A DNA stretch of 64,000 nucleotides from Doryteuthis pealeii (GCA_023376005.1 CM042157.1:61489743-61553742), one strand, 5' to 3'; positions 1 through 11,989 are shown, counted from the stretch's first letter. Notes: generated by a model not told the origin, from the letters alone. Translations and numbers: made by a program.

Positions 1-151
1 AGGTGGAGCGCCACGCTTACCATCAGCTCCTTACTTTATAGAACATATTTCTGTGCTACTCATACGCTGAATTGGTGAGGGCCGGTATCGAACCTTATAA
101 GAACCTTGTGATTCCTTGCCGAACGCTCTACCGACTGAGCTAAGCCGGCCC
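1..151 (-). mobile_element. SINE-A copy, cut by the window edge
   Basis: On the minus strand this opens with a tRNA-like head: an A-box-like TAGCTCAGTCGGTAGAGC and a B-box-like GGTTCGATACC, followed by the body found in all SINE-A copies (AGTAAGGAGCTGATGGTA, GTGGCGCTCCACCT). The 3' part lies left of the window. A 6-base insertion just before the B box (TTATAA) separates it from its sister at 44167-44422. The family is a tRNA-derived, pol III-type SINE that needs a LINE for mobilisation; this copy is not a functional tRNA because the anticodon stem does not pair well. Confidence 0.85.
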
Positions 152-699
152 TTTTTATGCTATCCCTAAATATATCAAAATTGAATGGATTTTGAATGGA
201 TTTCGCTAACATGATATTAACCCATTCTGTTTACACTGACTAAAGGATATCCGTTCGTTGAATATCGATAATCTGCCGTAAGCCGTAAAAACAAGCATTT
301 AAATTCCCCGAATTAGGGAGTTCGAGATTAAATATAATCCATTCTCTTGTAACGAGTCGAATAGAACTGAAGGGTTTCTGTGGGAAACTTTTCGATACTG
401 TTAATCCTGTGTCAATCAGACGAATATATAGACCCTGCCCGCCGCAGGCATGAAACACGTTTGTCTATGAAATCATGTTAATCCTTTGTTTGCCAATTCG
501 TCTTCTTTTTTTTTTTTTTTATCAGTATCAGTTTATTTCAGGTCACGTGTAGATTGCTTCAGGCACCATTGGAGGAAATGGAAATTTTTTTTTTATGGGT
601 TTAGTTGTTAATTTTGGAAGGATCAGAAAAAAGGATTTTTTCAAAAATAAGTACACACCTTAAATATAGATATATTTATCCATTTTTATTTTTAGTTAC

Positions 700-746
700 A
701 AAGGTGTTAAGAATTGTATACAAACACACACACATACACACACACA

Positions 747-802
<56 letters not shown>

Positions 803-960
803 CAAAGTGTGTCAAAAAAGTATCGATATTTTCGGTTCTTTTATTTTTAGTTAAAAATGTGTTACAATTGTATACACACACATATATACACACACACACA
901 CACACATGCACACACACATATATATATATGTAAGTTGTGTCAAAAAAGTTTCGAGATTTT
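700..960. repeat. (CA)n / (TA)n microsatellite cluster
   Basis: Alternating CA and TA dinucleotide runs flank two copies of a short GTGTCAAAAAAGT-type motif. The tracts at 722-805 and 867-930 have the same order in the duplicated copy at 44.99-45.25 kb, so the microsatellites are part of the duplicated unit. Apparent reading frames here are pure dipeptide runs and are not genes. Confidence 0.9.
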
Positions 961-1152
961 CGGTACTTTCTGACACACCTTGTATTTTGAAAAATTAACG
1001 TTCCATTCATTTTTCATTTCTACCTTGGTAAATACAGCTTTAAAATCTGTACTTTTTGAGACACTTTGTAATCGGAAAAAAATTAACATTACATTTATTG
1101 TTCATTCCTATCTTGGTTATACAGCTTTAATGTCGATACATTTTTGACACAC

Positions 1153-1160
<8 letters not shown>
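960..1160. repeat. Unit A + unit B pair (TGACACACCTTGTA repeats)
   Basis: Two related units of about 90 bp, each bounded by TTTTTGACACACC or a variant. Unit A contains TTAACGTTCCATTCAT and unit B contains TTACATTTATTGTTCAT. The same A and B units form the expanded array at 21955-22760. GTGTGTCAAAAAGTA resembles a mariner inverted terminus; that link is inferred. Confidence 0.6.
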
Positions 1161-1182
<22 letters not shown>

Positions 1183-1190
<8 letters not shown>

Positions 1191-1400
1191 TATTATAAAT
1201 GGAGATTGTGTGTTTTTCTGTCTGTAACCGAAACTATATTCCTACTCAAGTCACAATTCCTTAGTTATTTACATCACATTCTCCATGATTTTATGTTTTA
1301 TTCAAATTAATTATTAATTAAAATTGTTTTACATTATAATCTGTAACTAAGTCTCTCTGATAACTGCAATTATAATTATATATCATCAAATAGGATTTAC
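1183..1400 (+). mobile_element. Helitron-1 5' part, truncated by the gap
   Basis: Starts TTATTATAAATGGAGATTG and continues with TCTGTCTGTAACCGAAAC, the same 5' sequence as the complete copies at 17594, 18227 and 23149. It runs into the run of N, so the 3' hairpin is not seen. Confidence 0.75.
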
Positions 1401-1500
1401 NNNNNNNNNNNNNNNNNNNNNNNNNNNNNNNNNNNNNNNNNNNNNNNNNNNNNNNNNNNNNNNNNNNNNNNNNNNNNNNNNNNNNNNNNNNNNNNNNNNN
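1401..1500. other. Assembly gap (100 N)
   Basis: Exactly 100 unknown bases, the conventional size for a gap of unknown length. Sequence resumes with TAGGGTTGGGGTAGGG, which resembles telomere repeats but is too short to be a telomeric tract. Confidence 1.
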
Positions 1501-1639
1501 TAGGGTTGGGGTAGGGTTTTTATAAGGTTAGTTTAAATGGGAACAATAAATAAAATGGTCCGTTTTTTCTGGTGTCACCATAATTTTGACACCTTTGTGC
1601 AAGTTCAGCCATATATATTTATATATAATATATATAACA

Positions 1640-1800
1640 CCGTACCACACCAACCCCTCCGCGCGAGCCGGATGTGACACAAGGTCAATTTCTTAACGCA
1701 GTTTAACAGGTTTGAATTCCAGTGTTTTTCCTTCTCTTAGACTGGTTACCGAGCCAAGGTTGAAGAGTTCAGTTATCCGGTCCGCGCTCGTTATTTTTTC
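1640..1800 (-). mobile_element. SINE-C fragment
   Basis: Contains the SINE-C body signature (GATGTGACACAAGGTCAA, TTTAACAGGTTTGAATTC, CTTAGACTGGTTACC). The tRNA-like head that complete copies carry (25980, 38396) is missing, so this is the 3' part only. Confidence 0.7.
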
Positions 1801-2216
1801 ACATATTATCCTGCCCACCGTGAAAAATTTGGTGGACCCCCTTTTTTAGGAGATCTTAACAGTGCTGTGGTCGGGATGTTTCTAAAAAAATTCTTCAAAT
1901 CTCCAATTCCTATGGTGGGAATCAAATAGCACCAGCAGTGTCCTTCCCTTGATTCTCTTCCCCGTCCTTCTCTCTCTCCTCTCTTCCCTCTCTCTCTCTC
2001 TCTCTCACACCACACACCACACATACACACACACCCTTCTTTCTGTCCTCATCGGCCATCGCTCTTGGCAGTTTGGAAACTGTCAGGTTTGAAATTGCAT
2101 CGGCGAGAACTGACAGTTAGCCAAGTGCGTTGAGTTCATGTTAACGCTACTCTAACGTAGTTATATATGCTTATCAACGATACTGATCACTTTTACATAT
2201 AAAGATACCAAACTTA

Positions 2217-2410
2217 TATGACGTAACATCATGAAGCTAAGAGGTCCAGAAGAAAGCAGCGGCAACAAGCACACCGGCACATCAGCATTTTCATGGACAG
2301 CCTTCGCATGCGACATCTGGGGTCGAGAATGTTTTTCAAACTTGGAGTTCACAGTCACAGGAGACGCTGTAACTTCAGGGGCACAAAAACTATTTTTATA
2401 GTCTTCCTAA
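2217..2410 (+). pseudogene. LINE-III 3' fragment, zinc-finger tail
   Basis: Aligns on the plus strand with the minus-strand copies at 28768-29215 and 62310-63170. The conserved part encodes the C-terminal zinc-finger-like tail of a non-LTR retrotransposon polyprotein (CDIxGRECFSN), in which the second cysteine of the CxxC pair is changed to Trp, and the frame is broken after it. It ends with the family 3' sequence at about 2410. Only the last 60 or so residues survive. Confidence 0.65.
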
Positions 2411-2439
2411 ACTGAAATGCCAATACAATAATAATAAAA

Positions 2440-2440
2440 T

Positions 2441-2494
<54 letters not shown>

Positions 2495-2602
2495 CGATAT
2501 ATATATAAACGGTGCACATTCTCTCCTTATGATCCCAAGCATTTGTAAACATCATTTGTTTTTTCAATATATCAAATTCACACTGTCGGATTAATTTCCT
2601 TT

Positions 2603-2682
<80 letters not shown>

Positions 2683-2810
2683 CACACACCGATTAATAAT
2701 TATTATATATATATAATATAATATATATATTACACCGATTTATATTATATACCACAATACCGATATATATATATATCTTATATATGTATATATATATACT
2801 ATATATATTA
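2440..2810. repeat. (TA)n tracts
   Basis: Several (TA)n runs with short interruptions such as ACACCGAT. The segment TTCACACTGTCGGATTAATTTCC (2568-2592 region) matches the terminus of the foldback families seen at 55850 and 57750, reversed and isolated. Confidence 0.85.
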
Positions 2811-3094
2811 TATAAAGGTAAAAGAATCAATTGACTGGTATGTTGGGGATAATTCTATTTGCGGATCATCAATATCTCCTATACATTCACAATACAAGCT
2901 CATATTGATGCACACTTAAGATTTATACAAATATTTTTACAAATCCGTAAGAGAGTTACGGATTTGTAAAAATATTTGTATAAATCTATAAGTGTGCATC
3001 AATATGAGCTTGTATTGTGAATGTATAGGAGATATGATGATCCCAAATAGAATTATCCCCAACATACCAGTCAATTGGATTCTTTACCTTTATA
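2811..3094. repeat. Palindrome P1 (140-bp arms, 5-nt loop)
   Basis: The left arm (2811-2950) and right arm (2956-3094) are near-perfect reverse complements, with the centre CCGTAA-GAGAG-TTACGG. A small bulge (ATCAT/ATGAT) and a few mismatches mark the only divergence. It lies between (TA)n and (GT)n tracts. No transposon terminus or reading frame is evident. Such a sequence can form a long hairpin or cruciform. Confidence 0.95.
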
Positions 3095-3150
3095 TGATGA
3101 TAATTAATTATATCCAGAGCAATATTTACACTTTCAATGAGAAAGGAATG

Positions 3151-3151
<1 letters not shown>

Positions 3152-3203
<52 letters not shown>

Positions 3204-3301
3204 GTGTGTGTGTTGAGCGAGTATGGTTAGGAAAATATACTTTAAGAAATCTATTCGTTTAAGAAAAACACACATACAAACACACACACAAAAATATGTA
3301 T

Positions 3302-3392
<91 letters not shown>
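3152..3392. repeat. (GT)n and (CA)n(TA)n microsatellites
   Basis: A (GT) run at 3152-3215 and an inverted (CA)n(TA)n run at 3300-3392 are separated by 85 bp. The GT and CA tracts are mutually complementary and could pair. Confidence 0.9.
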
Positions 3393-3395
<3 letters not shown>

Positions 3396-3961
3396 GTTTA
3401 GTTTAGACAGTCGATGTTGTTTTTCTTTAACTGAGAGGCGTTCTCACGACTCGCTCAAAACTAGGAAAAGTCTTCGTCTCTAAGTGCCGGAAATTCTCCA
3501 CCCTTCACTAATTGATGATACAACTGCAAATACCTAATACCGGGGTCAATGGCTATAAGGAAAACGAAAATCTTGTAGGATATGGTATCTATGTGACTCA
3601 TCTGATAAACTTTTGATATAACTTTTTCTCTATTTTTTAAAACGTTTTTCTATTTTTACTGTTTTAATCTTAACTTGGTTTTGTTTTGTTTTTATGTTTT
3701 TGTTATTGTTATTATTTATTTACTTTTAAAAAAAGATTCTTGTACCAGGTGTTAAAAAAGTATTATACCTAAAGCTTAAAGTTTTGTTTTAATTTATAAA
3801 TTTAAGATCTAAAATTTAAATGATTTCATAAATCTGAAAAATTACGTTGATAGATTGATTGATTCTAAAGGCATGTCAAGACATCTAGGGTTATTTTATG
3901 CCTAGAGGTAAGAGAATCGCGGTCATTGTACGTTCATATTGGCATTTTGACCTCTCCGGAT
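3393..3961. other. No recognisable feature
   Basis: AT-rich sequence between the microsatellite and the satellite. GGCATGTCAAGACATCTAGGGTTATTTTATGCC at 3870-3905 resembles the RETRO-B 3' tail, but too weakly to call. Confidence 0.5.
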
Positions 3962-6900
3962 GATTTTGTACAGTTGTATGGCTTCAAGTATTCATATCAA
4001 ATAAAATAATTTGCACACAGATGTATGGTTTCAAGTATTCTTATCTAATACAACTAATTAGCACCCAAATGTATGGTTTCAAGTATTCTTATCTAATACA
4101 ACTAATTAGCACCTAGTTGTATGGTTTCAAGTATTCTTATCTAATACAACTAATTAGCACCCAGATGTATGGTTTCAAGTATTCTTATCTAATACAACTA
4201 TAAAGCACCCAGATGTATGGCTTCAAGTATTCTTATCAAATACAACTAATTAGCACCCAGATGTATGGTTTCAAGTATTCTTATCTAATACAACTAATTA
4301 GCACCCAGATGTATGGTTTCAAGTATTCTTATCTAATACAACTAATTAGCAACCAATGTATGGTTTCAAGTATTCTTATCTAATACAACTAATTAGCACC
4401 CAATTATCTAATACAACTAATTAGCACCCAGATGTATGGCTTCAAGTATTCTTATCTGAACAACTAATTAGCACCCAAATGTATGGCTTCAAGTATTCTT
4501 ATCTAATACAACTAATTAGCACCCAGATGTATGGCTTCAAGTATTCTTATCTAATACAACTAATTAGCACCCAAATGTATGGCTTCAAGTATTCTTATCT
4601 AATACAACTAATTAGCACCCAGATGTATGGCTTCAAGTATTCTTATCTAATACAACTAATTAGCACCCAAATGTATGGCTTCAAGTATTCTTATCTAATA
4701 CAACTAATTAGCACCCAGATGTATGGCTTCAAGTATTCTATCTAATACAACTAATTAGCACCCAAATGTATGGCTTCAAGTATTTCAAGTATTCTTATCT
4801 ATACAACTAATAGTAACCCAGATGTATGGCTTCAAGTATTCTTATCTAACAACTAATTAGCACCCAAATGTATGGCTTCAAGTATTCTTATCTAATACAA
4901 CTAATTAGCACCCAATGTATGGCTTCAAGTATTCTTATCTAATACAACTAATAGCACCCAATGTATGGCTTCAAGTATTCTTATCTAATACAACTAATTA
5001 GCACCCAGATGTATGGCTTCAAGTATTCTTATCTAATACAACTAATTAGCACCCAGATGTATGGCTTCAAGTATTCTTATCTAATACAACTAATTAGCAC
5101 CAGATGTATGGCTTCAAATCTTCAAGTATTCTTATCTAATACAATAACTAGCACCCAGATGTATGGCTTCAAGTATTCTTATCTACAACTACACCTAATA
5201 CAACTAATTAGCACCCAAATGTATGGCTTCAAGTATTCTTATCTAATACAACTAATTAGCACCCAGATGTATGGCTTCAAGTATTCTTATCTAATACAAC
5301 TAATTAGCACCAGAGTATGGTTTCAAGTATTCTAATACAACTAATTAGCACCCAGATGTATGGTTTCAAGTATTCATATCGAATACAACTAATTAGCACC
5401 CAGATGTATGGTTTCGAGTATTCTTATCTAATACAACTAATTAGCACCCAGATGTATGGTTTCAAGTATTCTTATCTAATACAACTAATTAGCACCCAGA
5501 TGTATGGTTTCAATTATTCTCATCTAATACAACTAATTAGCACCCAGATGTATGGTTTCAATTATTCTCATCTAATACAACTAATTATCACCAGATGTAT
5601 GGTTTCAATTATTCTTATCTAATACAACTAATTAGCACCCAGATGTATGGCTTCAAGTATACTTATCTAATACAACTAATTAGCACCCAGATGTATGGTT
5701 TCAAGTATTCTTATCTAATACAACTAATTAGCACCCAGATGTATGGTTTCAAGTATTCTTATCTAATACAACTAATTAGCACCAGATGTATGGCTTCAAG
5801 TATTCTATCTATACAACTAATTAGCACCAAATGTATGGCTTCAAGTATCTTATTAATACAACTAATTAGCACCCAGATGTATGGCTTCAAGTATTCTATC
5901 TAATACAACTAATTAGCACCCAAATGTATGGCTTCAAGTATTCTTATCTAATACAACTAATTAGCACCCAGATGTATGGCTTCAAGTATTCTTATCTAAT
6001 ACAACTAATTAGCACCCAAATGTATGGCTTCAAGTATTCTTATCTAATACAACTAATTAGCACCCAGATGTATGGCTTCAAGTATTCTTATCTAATACAA
6101 CTAATTAGCACCCTAGTATGGCTTCAATATTCTTATCTATACAACTAATTAGCACCCAGATGTATGGCTTCAAGTATCTTATCTAATACAACTATTAGCA
6201 CCCAAATGTATGGCTTCAAGTATTCTTATCTAATACAACTAATTAGCACCCAGATGTATGGCTTCAAGTATTCTTATCTATATACAACTAATTAGCACCA
6301 AATGTATGGCTTCAAGTTTCTTATCTAATACAACTAATTAGCACCCAGATGTATGGCTTCAGTATTCTTATCTAATACAACTTTATGTATGGCTTCAAGT
6401 ATCTAATACAACTAATTAGCACCCAGATGTATGGCTTCAAGTATTCTTATCTAATACAACTAATTAGCACCCAAATGTATGGCTTCAAGTATTCTTATCT
6501 AATACAACTAATTAGCACCCAGATGTATGGCTTCAAGTATACTTATCTAATACAACTAATTAGCACCCAAATGTATGGCTTCAAGTATTCTTATCTAATA
6601 CAACTAATTAGCACCCAGATGTATGGCTTCAAGTATTCTTATCTAATACAACTAATTAGCACCCAAATGTATGGCTTCAAGTATTCTTATCTAATACAAC
6701 TAATTAGCACCCAAATGTATGGCTTCAAGTATTCTTATCTAATACAACTAATTAGCACCCAGATGTATGGCTTCAAGTATTCTTATCTAATACAACTAAT
6801 TAGCACCCAAATGTATGGCTTCAAGTATTTTATCTAATACAACTAATTAGCACCCAAATGTATGGCTTCAAGTATTCTTATCTAATACAACTAATTAGCA

Positions 6901-9900
6901 CCCAAATGTATGGCTTCAAGTATTCTTATCTAATACAACTTAGCACCCAATGTATGCTTCAAGTATACTATCCAACTAATTAGCACCCAAATGTATGGCT
7001 TCAAGTATTCTTATCTAATACAACTAATTAGCACCCAGATGTATGGCTTCAAGTATTCTTATCTAATACAACTAATTAGCACCCAATGTATGGCTTCAAG
7101 TATTCTTATCTAATACAACTAATTAGCACCCAGATGTTATTCTTAGCACCCAAATGTATGGCTTCAAGTATTCTTATCTAATACAACTAATTAGCACCCA
7201 GATGTATGGCTTCAAGTATTCTTATCTAATACAACTAATTAGCACCAGATGTATGGCTTTCAAGTATTCTTATCTAATACAACTAATTAGCACCCAGATG
7301 TATGGTTCAAGTATTCTTATCTAATACAATTAATTAGCACCCAGATGTATGGCTTCAGTATTCTTATCTAATACAACTAATTAGCACCCAAATGTATGGC
7401 TTCAAGTTTTTCTTATCTAATACAACTAATTAGCACCCAGATGTATGGCTTCAAGTATTCTTATCTAATACAACTATTAGCACCCAGATGTATGGCTTCA
7501 AGTATTCTTATCTAATACAACTAATTAGCACCCAGATGTATGGCTTTCAAGTATTCTTATCTAATACAACTAATTAGCACCCAAATGTATGGCTTCAAGT
7601 ATTCTTATCTAATACAACTAATTAGCACCAGATGTATGTTTCAAGTATTCATATCTAATACAACTAATTAGCACCCAGATGTATGGTTTCAGTATTCTTA
7701 TCTAATACAACTAATTAGCACCCAGATGTAAATGGTTTCAATTATTCTCATCTAATACAACTAATTAGCACCCAGATGTATGTTTCAATATTCTCATCTA
7801 ATACAACTAATTATCACCCAGATGTATGGTTTCAATTATTCTTATCTAATACAACTAATTAGCACCCAGATGTATGGTTTCAGTATATTATCTAATACAA
7901 CTAATTAGCACCCAGATGTATGGTTTCAAGTATTCTTATCTAATACAACTAATTAGCACCCAGATGTATGGTTTCAAGTATTCTTATCTAATACAACTAA
8001 TTAGCACCCAGATGTATGGTTTCAAGTATTCTCATCTAATACAACTAATTAGCACCCAGATGTATGGTTTCAAGTATTCTCATCTAATACAATAATTAGC
8101 ACCCAGATGTATGGTTTCAAGTATTTATCTAATACAACTAATTAGCACCCAGATGTATGGTTTCAAGTATTCTATATCTAATACAACTAATTAGCACACC
8201 CAGATGTATGGTTTCAAGTATTCTTATCTAATACAACTAATAGCACCCAGATGTATGGTTTCAAGTATTCTTATCTAATACAACTAATTAGCACCCAGAT
8301 GTATGGTTTCAATTATTCTCATCTAATACAACTAATTAGCACCCAGATGTATGGTTTCAATATTCTCATCTAATACAACTAATTAGCACCCAGATGTATG
8401 TTTCAATTATTCTCATCTAATACAACTAATAGCACCCACAATGATGTATGGTTTCAATTATTCTTATCTATACAACTAATTAGCACCCCAGATGTATGGC
8501 TTCAAGTATACTTATCTAATACAACTAATTAGCACCCAGATGTATGGTTTCAAGTATTCTTATCTAATACAACTAATTAGCACCCAGATGTATGGTTTCA
8601 AGTATTCTTATCTAATACAACTAATTAGCACCCAGATGTATGGTTTCAAATTCTCATCTAATACAACTAATTCGCACCCAGATGTATGGTTTCAAGTATT
8701 CTCATCTAATACAATTAATTAGCACCCAGATGTATGGTTTCAAGTATTCTTATCTAATACAACTAATTAGCACCCAGATGTATTTCAAGTATTCTTATCT
8801 AATACAACTAATTAGCACCCAGATGTATGGTTTCAAGTATTCTTATCTAATACAACTAATTAGCACCCAGATGTATGGTTTCAAGTATTCATATCGAATA
8901 CAACTATTAGCACCAGATGTATGGTTTCGAGTATTCTTATCTAATACAACTAATTAGCACCCAGATGTATGGTTTCAAGTATTCTTATCTAATACAACTA
9001 ATTAGCACCCAGATGTATGGTTTCAATTATTCTTATCTAATACAACTAATTAGCACCCAGATGTATGGTTTCAAGTATTCTCATCTAATACAACTAATTA
9101 GCACCCAGATGTATGGCTTCAAGTATTCTTATCTAATACAACTAATTAGCACCCAGATGTATGGTTTCAATTATTCTCATCTAATACAACTAATTAGCAC
9201 CCAGATGTATGGTTTCAATTATTCTTATCTAATACAACTAATTAGCACCCAGATGTATGGTTTCAAGTATTCTCATCTAATACAACTAATTAGCACCCAG
9301 ATGTATGGCTTCAAGTATTCTTATCTAATACAACTAATTAGCACCCAGATGTATGGTTTCAAGTATTTTTATCTAATACAACTAATTAGCACCCAGATGT
9401 ATGGCTTCAAGTATTCCTATCAAATACAAATAATTTGTCCACAGTTGTATGGTTTCAAGTATTCTTATCTAACACAACTAATTAGCACCCAGATGTATGG
9501 TTTCAAGTATTCATATCGAATACAACTAATTAGCACCCAGATGTATGGCTTCAAGTATTCTTATCTAATACAACTAATTAGCACCCAGATGTATGGTTTC
9601 AAGTATTCTTATCTAATACAACTAATTAGCACCCAGATGTATGGTTTCAAGTATTCTTATCTAATACAACTAATTAGCACCCAGATGTATGGCTTCAAGT
9701 ATTCTTATCTAATACAACTAATTAGCACCCAGATGTATGGCTTCAAGTATTCTTATCTAATTCAACTAATTAGCACCCAGATGTATGGTTTCAAGTATTC
9801 ATATCGAATACAACTAATTAGCACCCAGATGTATGGCTTCAAGTATTCTTATCTAATATAATAATTAATACAACTAATTAGCACCCAGATGTATGGTTTC

Positions 9901-11545
9901 AAGTATTCTTATCTAATACAACTAATTAGCACCCAGATATATGGTTTCAATTATTCTCATCTAATACAACTAATTAGCACCCAGATGTATGGTTTCAATT
10001 ATTCTTATCTAATACAACTAATTAGCACCCAGATGTATGGTTTCAAGTATTCTCATCTAATACAACTAATTAGCACCCAGATGTATGGCTTCAAGTATTC
10101 TTATCTAATACAACTAATTAGCACCAGATGTATGGTTTCAAGTATTTTTATCTAATACAACTAATTAGCACCCAGATGTATGGCTTCAAGTATTCCTATC
10201 AAACAAATAATTTGTCCACAGTTGTATGGTTTCAAGTATTCTTATCTAACACAACTAATTAGCACCCAGATGTATGGTTTCAAGTATTCATATCGAATAC
10301 AACTAATTAGCACCCAGATGTATGGCTTCAAGTATTCTTATCTAATACAACTAATTAGCACCCAGATGTATGGTTTCAAGTATTCTTATCTAATACAACT
10401 AATTAGCACCCAGATGTATGGTTTCAAGTATTCTTATCTAATACAACTAATTAGCACCCAGATGTATGGCTTCAAGTATTCTTATCTAATACAACTAATT
10501 AGCACCCAGATGTATGGCTTCAAGTATTCTTATCTAATTCAACTAATTAGCACCCAGATGTATGGTTTCAAGTATTCATATCGAATACAACTAATTAGCA
10601 CCCAGATGTATGGCTTCAAGTATTCTTATCTAATACAACTAATTAGCACCCAGATGTATGGTTTCAAGTATTCTTATCTAATACAACTAATTAGCACCCA
10701 GATGTATGGTTTCAAGTATTCTTATCTAATACAACTATAAAGCACCCAGATGTATGGTTTCAAGTATTCTTATCTAATACAACTAATTAGCACCCAGATG
10801 TATGCTTCACTTATCTAATACAACTAATTAGCACCCAGATGTATGGCTTCAAGTATTCTTATCTAATACAACTAATTAGCACCCAGATGTATGGCTTCAA
10901 GTATTCTTATCTAATACAACTAATTAGCACCCAGATGTATCGCTTCAAGTATTCTATCTAATACAACTAATTAGCACCCAGATGTATGGTTTTCAAGTAT
11001 TCTTATCTAATACAACTAATTAGTACCCAGATGTATGGCTTCAAGTATTCTTATCTAATACAACTAATTAGCACCCAGATGTATGGTTTCAAGTATTCTT
11101 ATCTAATACAACTAATTAGCACCCAGATGTATGGTTTCAAGTATTCTTATCTAATACAACTAATTAGCACCCAGATGTATGGTTCAAGTATTCTTATCTA
11201 ATACAACTAATTAGCACCCAGATGTATGGCTTCAAGTATTCTTATCTAATACAACTAATTAGCACCCAGATGTATGGTTTCAAGTATTCTTATCTAATAC
11301 AACTAATTAGCACCCAGATGTATGGTTTCAAGTATTCTTATCTAAAACAACTAATTAGCACCCAGATGTATGGCTTCAAGTATTCTTATCTAATACAACT
11401 AATTAGCACCCAGATGTATGGCTTCAAGTATTCTTATTTAATACAACTAATTAGCACCCAGATGTATGGTTTCAAGTATTCCTATCTGATAAAAGTAATT
11501 TGCACACACTTGTATGGTTTCAAATTTTCCTATCTTTCACAGTAA
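3962..11545 (+). repeat. 48-bp satellite array, about 158 monomers
   Basis: Head-to-tail monomers with consensus ATGTATGGYTTCAAGTATTC followed by TTATCTAATACAACTAATTA and GCACCCAR. Unit length is 48 bp, and one of six frames is stop-free through a monomer (MYGFKYSYLIQLISTQ). Edge monomers (about 3962-4020 and 11480-11545) and a few internal ones carry an older variant with AATTTGCACACA or TTTGTCCACAGTTGTATGG. Two subarrays differ: roughly 4430-7620 has GGC and alternating CAA/CAG, while 7630-11540 mostly has GGT and CAG. Single-base indels break the frame repeatedly, most often between 4.3 and 8.5 kb. Each monomer contains the palindrome CTAATTAG. There is no spacer or leader structure, so this is not CRISPR. 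Confidence 0.98.
9109..10660 (+). repeat. 16-monomer higher-order duplication in the satellite
   Basis: The sequence of monomer variants at 9109-9888 recurs in the same order from 9889 onward with a 780-bp offset: plain, N..H, N..Y, K..H, plain, F at Ser-7, a QIQIICPQ monomer, an LTQ monomer, an R at position 9, five plain, R again, plain. The first copy has a 12-bp insertion (ATAATAATTAAT region near 9857) and the second has small deletions. This records one recent segmental amplification. Confidence 0.9.
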
Positions 11546-11989
11546 CGATTTAATAGATAATTATCTCCCTTTGATAAATTGCCCGTCAGGGCCCTGTAGG
11601 GGATCACATGATAGTTTCAGAAATCCATTGTTGACTTATTTTCGTGTCCGGCTATTGACCATTAGAGACCTTGTCTCTAAAATCTGACAGGAAATAGTAA
11701 AGTCATACAGTTACTAACCACACTTTTCAAGTAAGACGTATATTATTTTGTACCCGTTTCATATACTGCTTGTTTCTGTGTATAATGCTATTTTATGTGT
11801 ATCATGCTGGTACGAATATGGAAAAAAAACTCACTTGAGGAGAAAAAGTAATATATCATCTTTTCAATGTAAAGAGGAAAAAGAAGTCGAGAATGGATTT
11901 CTGTATTGTCATGTGATACCCTATGAGACACCCAATGAATACGCCATCTTTCTAACAATTTCTCTTTGTTATTTCACCAAGCTTTCAAA
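11546..11989. other. Satellite edge; nothing certain
   Basis: The satellite ends in TCACAGTAACGATT, followed by the mollusc-typical AATTATCTCCCTTTG motif (about 11558-11573). An ORF of 118 codons (11748-12104) covers most of this, but its first 80 residues match nothing I recognise and its composition is not gene-like. Confidence 0.4.

Larger units (their letters stand above)
1..1160. repeat. Duplicated 1.16-kb block, copy 1
   Basis: Position 1 aligns with 44275 and the match runs colinearly to about 1160/45440, through the SINE-A, about 550 bp of unique-looking sequence (152-700), a CA/TA tract and two mariner-terminus-like units. The copies differ by substitutions, short indels and microsatellite length. 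It may be a segmental duplication or two copies of one larger element; the left end is outside the window. Confidence 0.85.

Noticed and set aside
3341..3992. Reading frames over (GT)n, (CA)n and (TA)n tracts (3.0-3.3, 16.1, 21.0-21.3, 25.4-25.7, 37.7-38.5, 45.0-45.4, 61 kb)
   Set aside because: They translate to dipeptide runs (CV, HT, IY, ER, LS) and are by-products of microsatellites.
8917..9861. A 314-residue repeat protein gene
   Set aside because: Start and stop arise within the satellite, no promoter, exon or non-repeat domain is attached, and indels break the frame in neighbouring units. Kept as a finding to test, not called as a CDS.
3962..11545. CRISPR array
   Set aside because: Monomers are contiguous 48-bp tandem repeats without unique spacers, in a eukaryotic repeat context.
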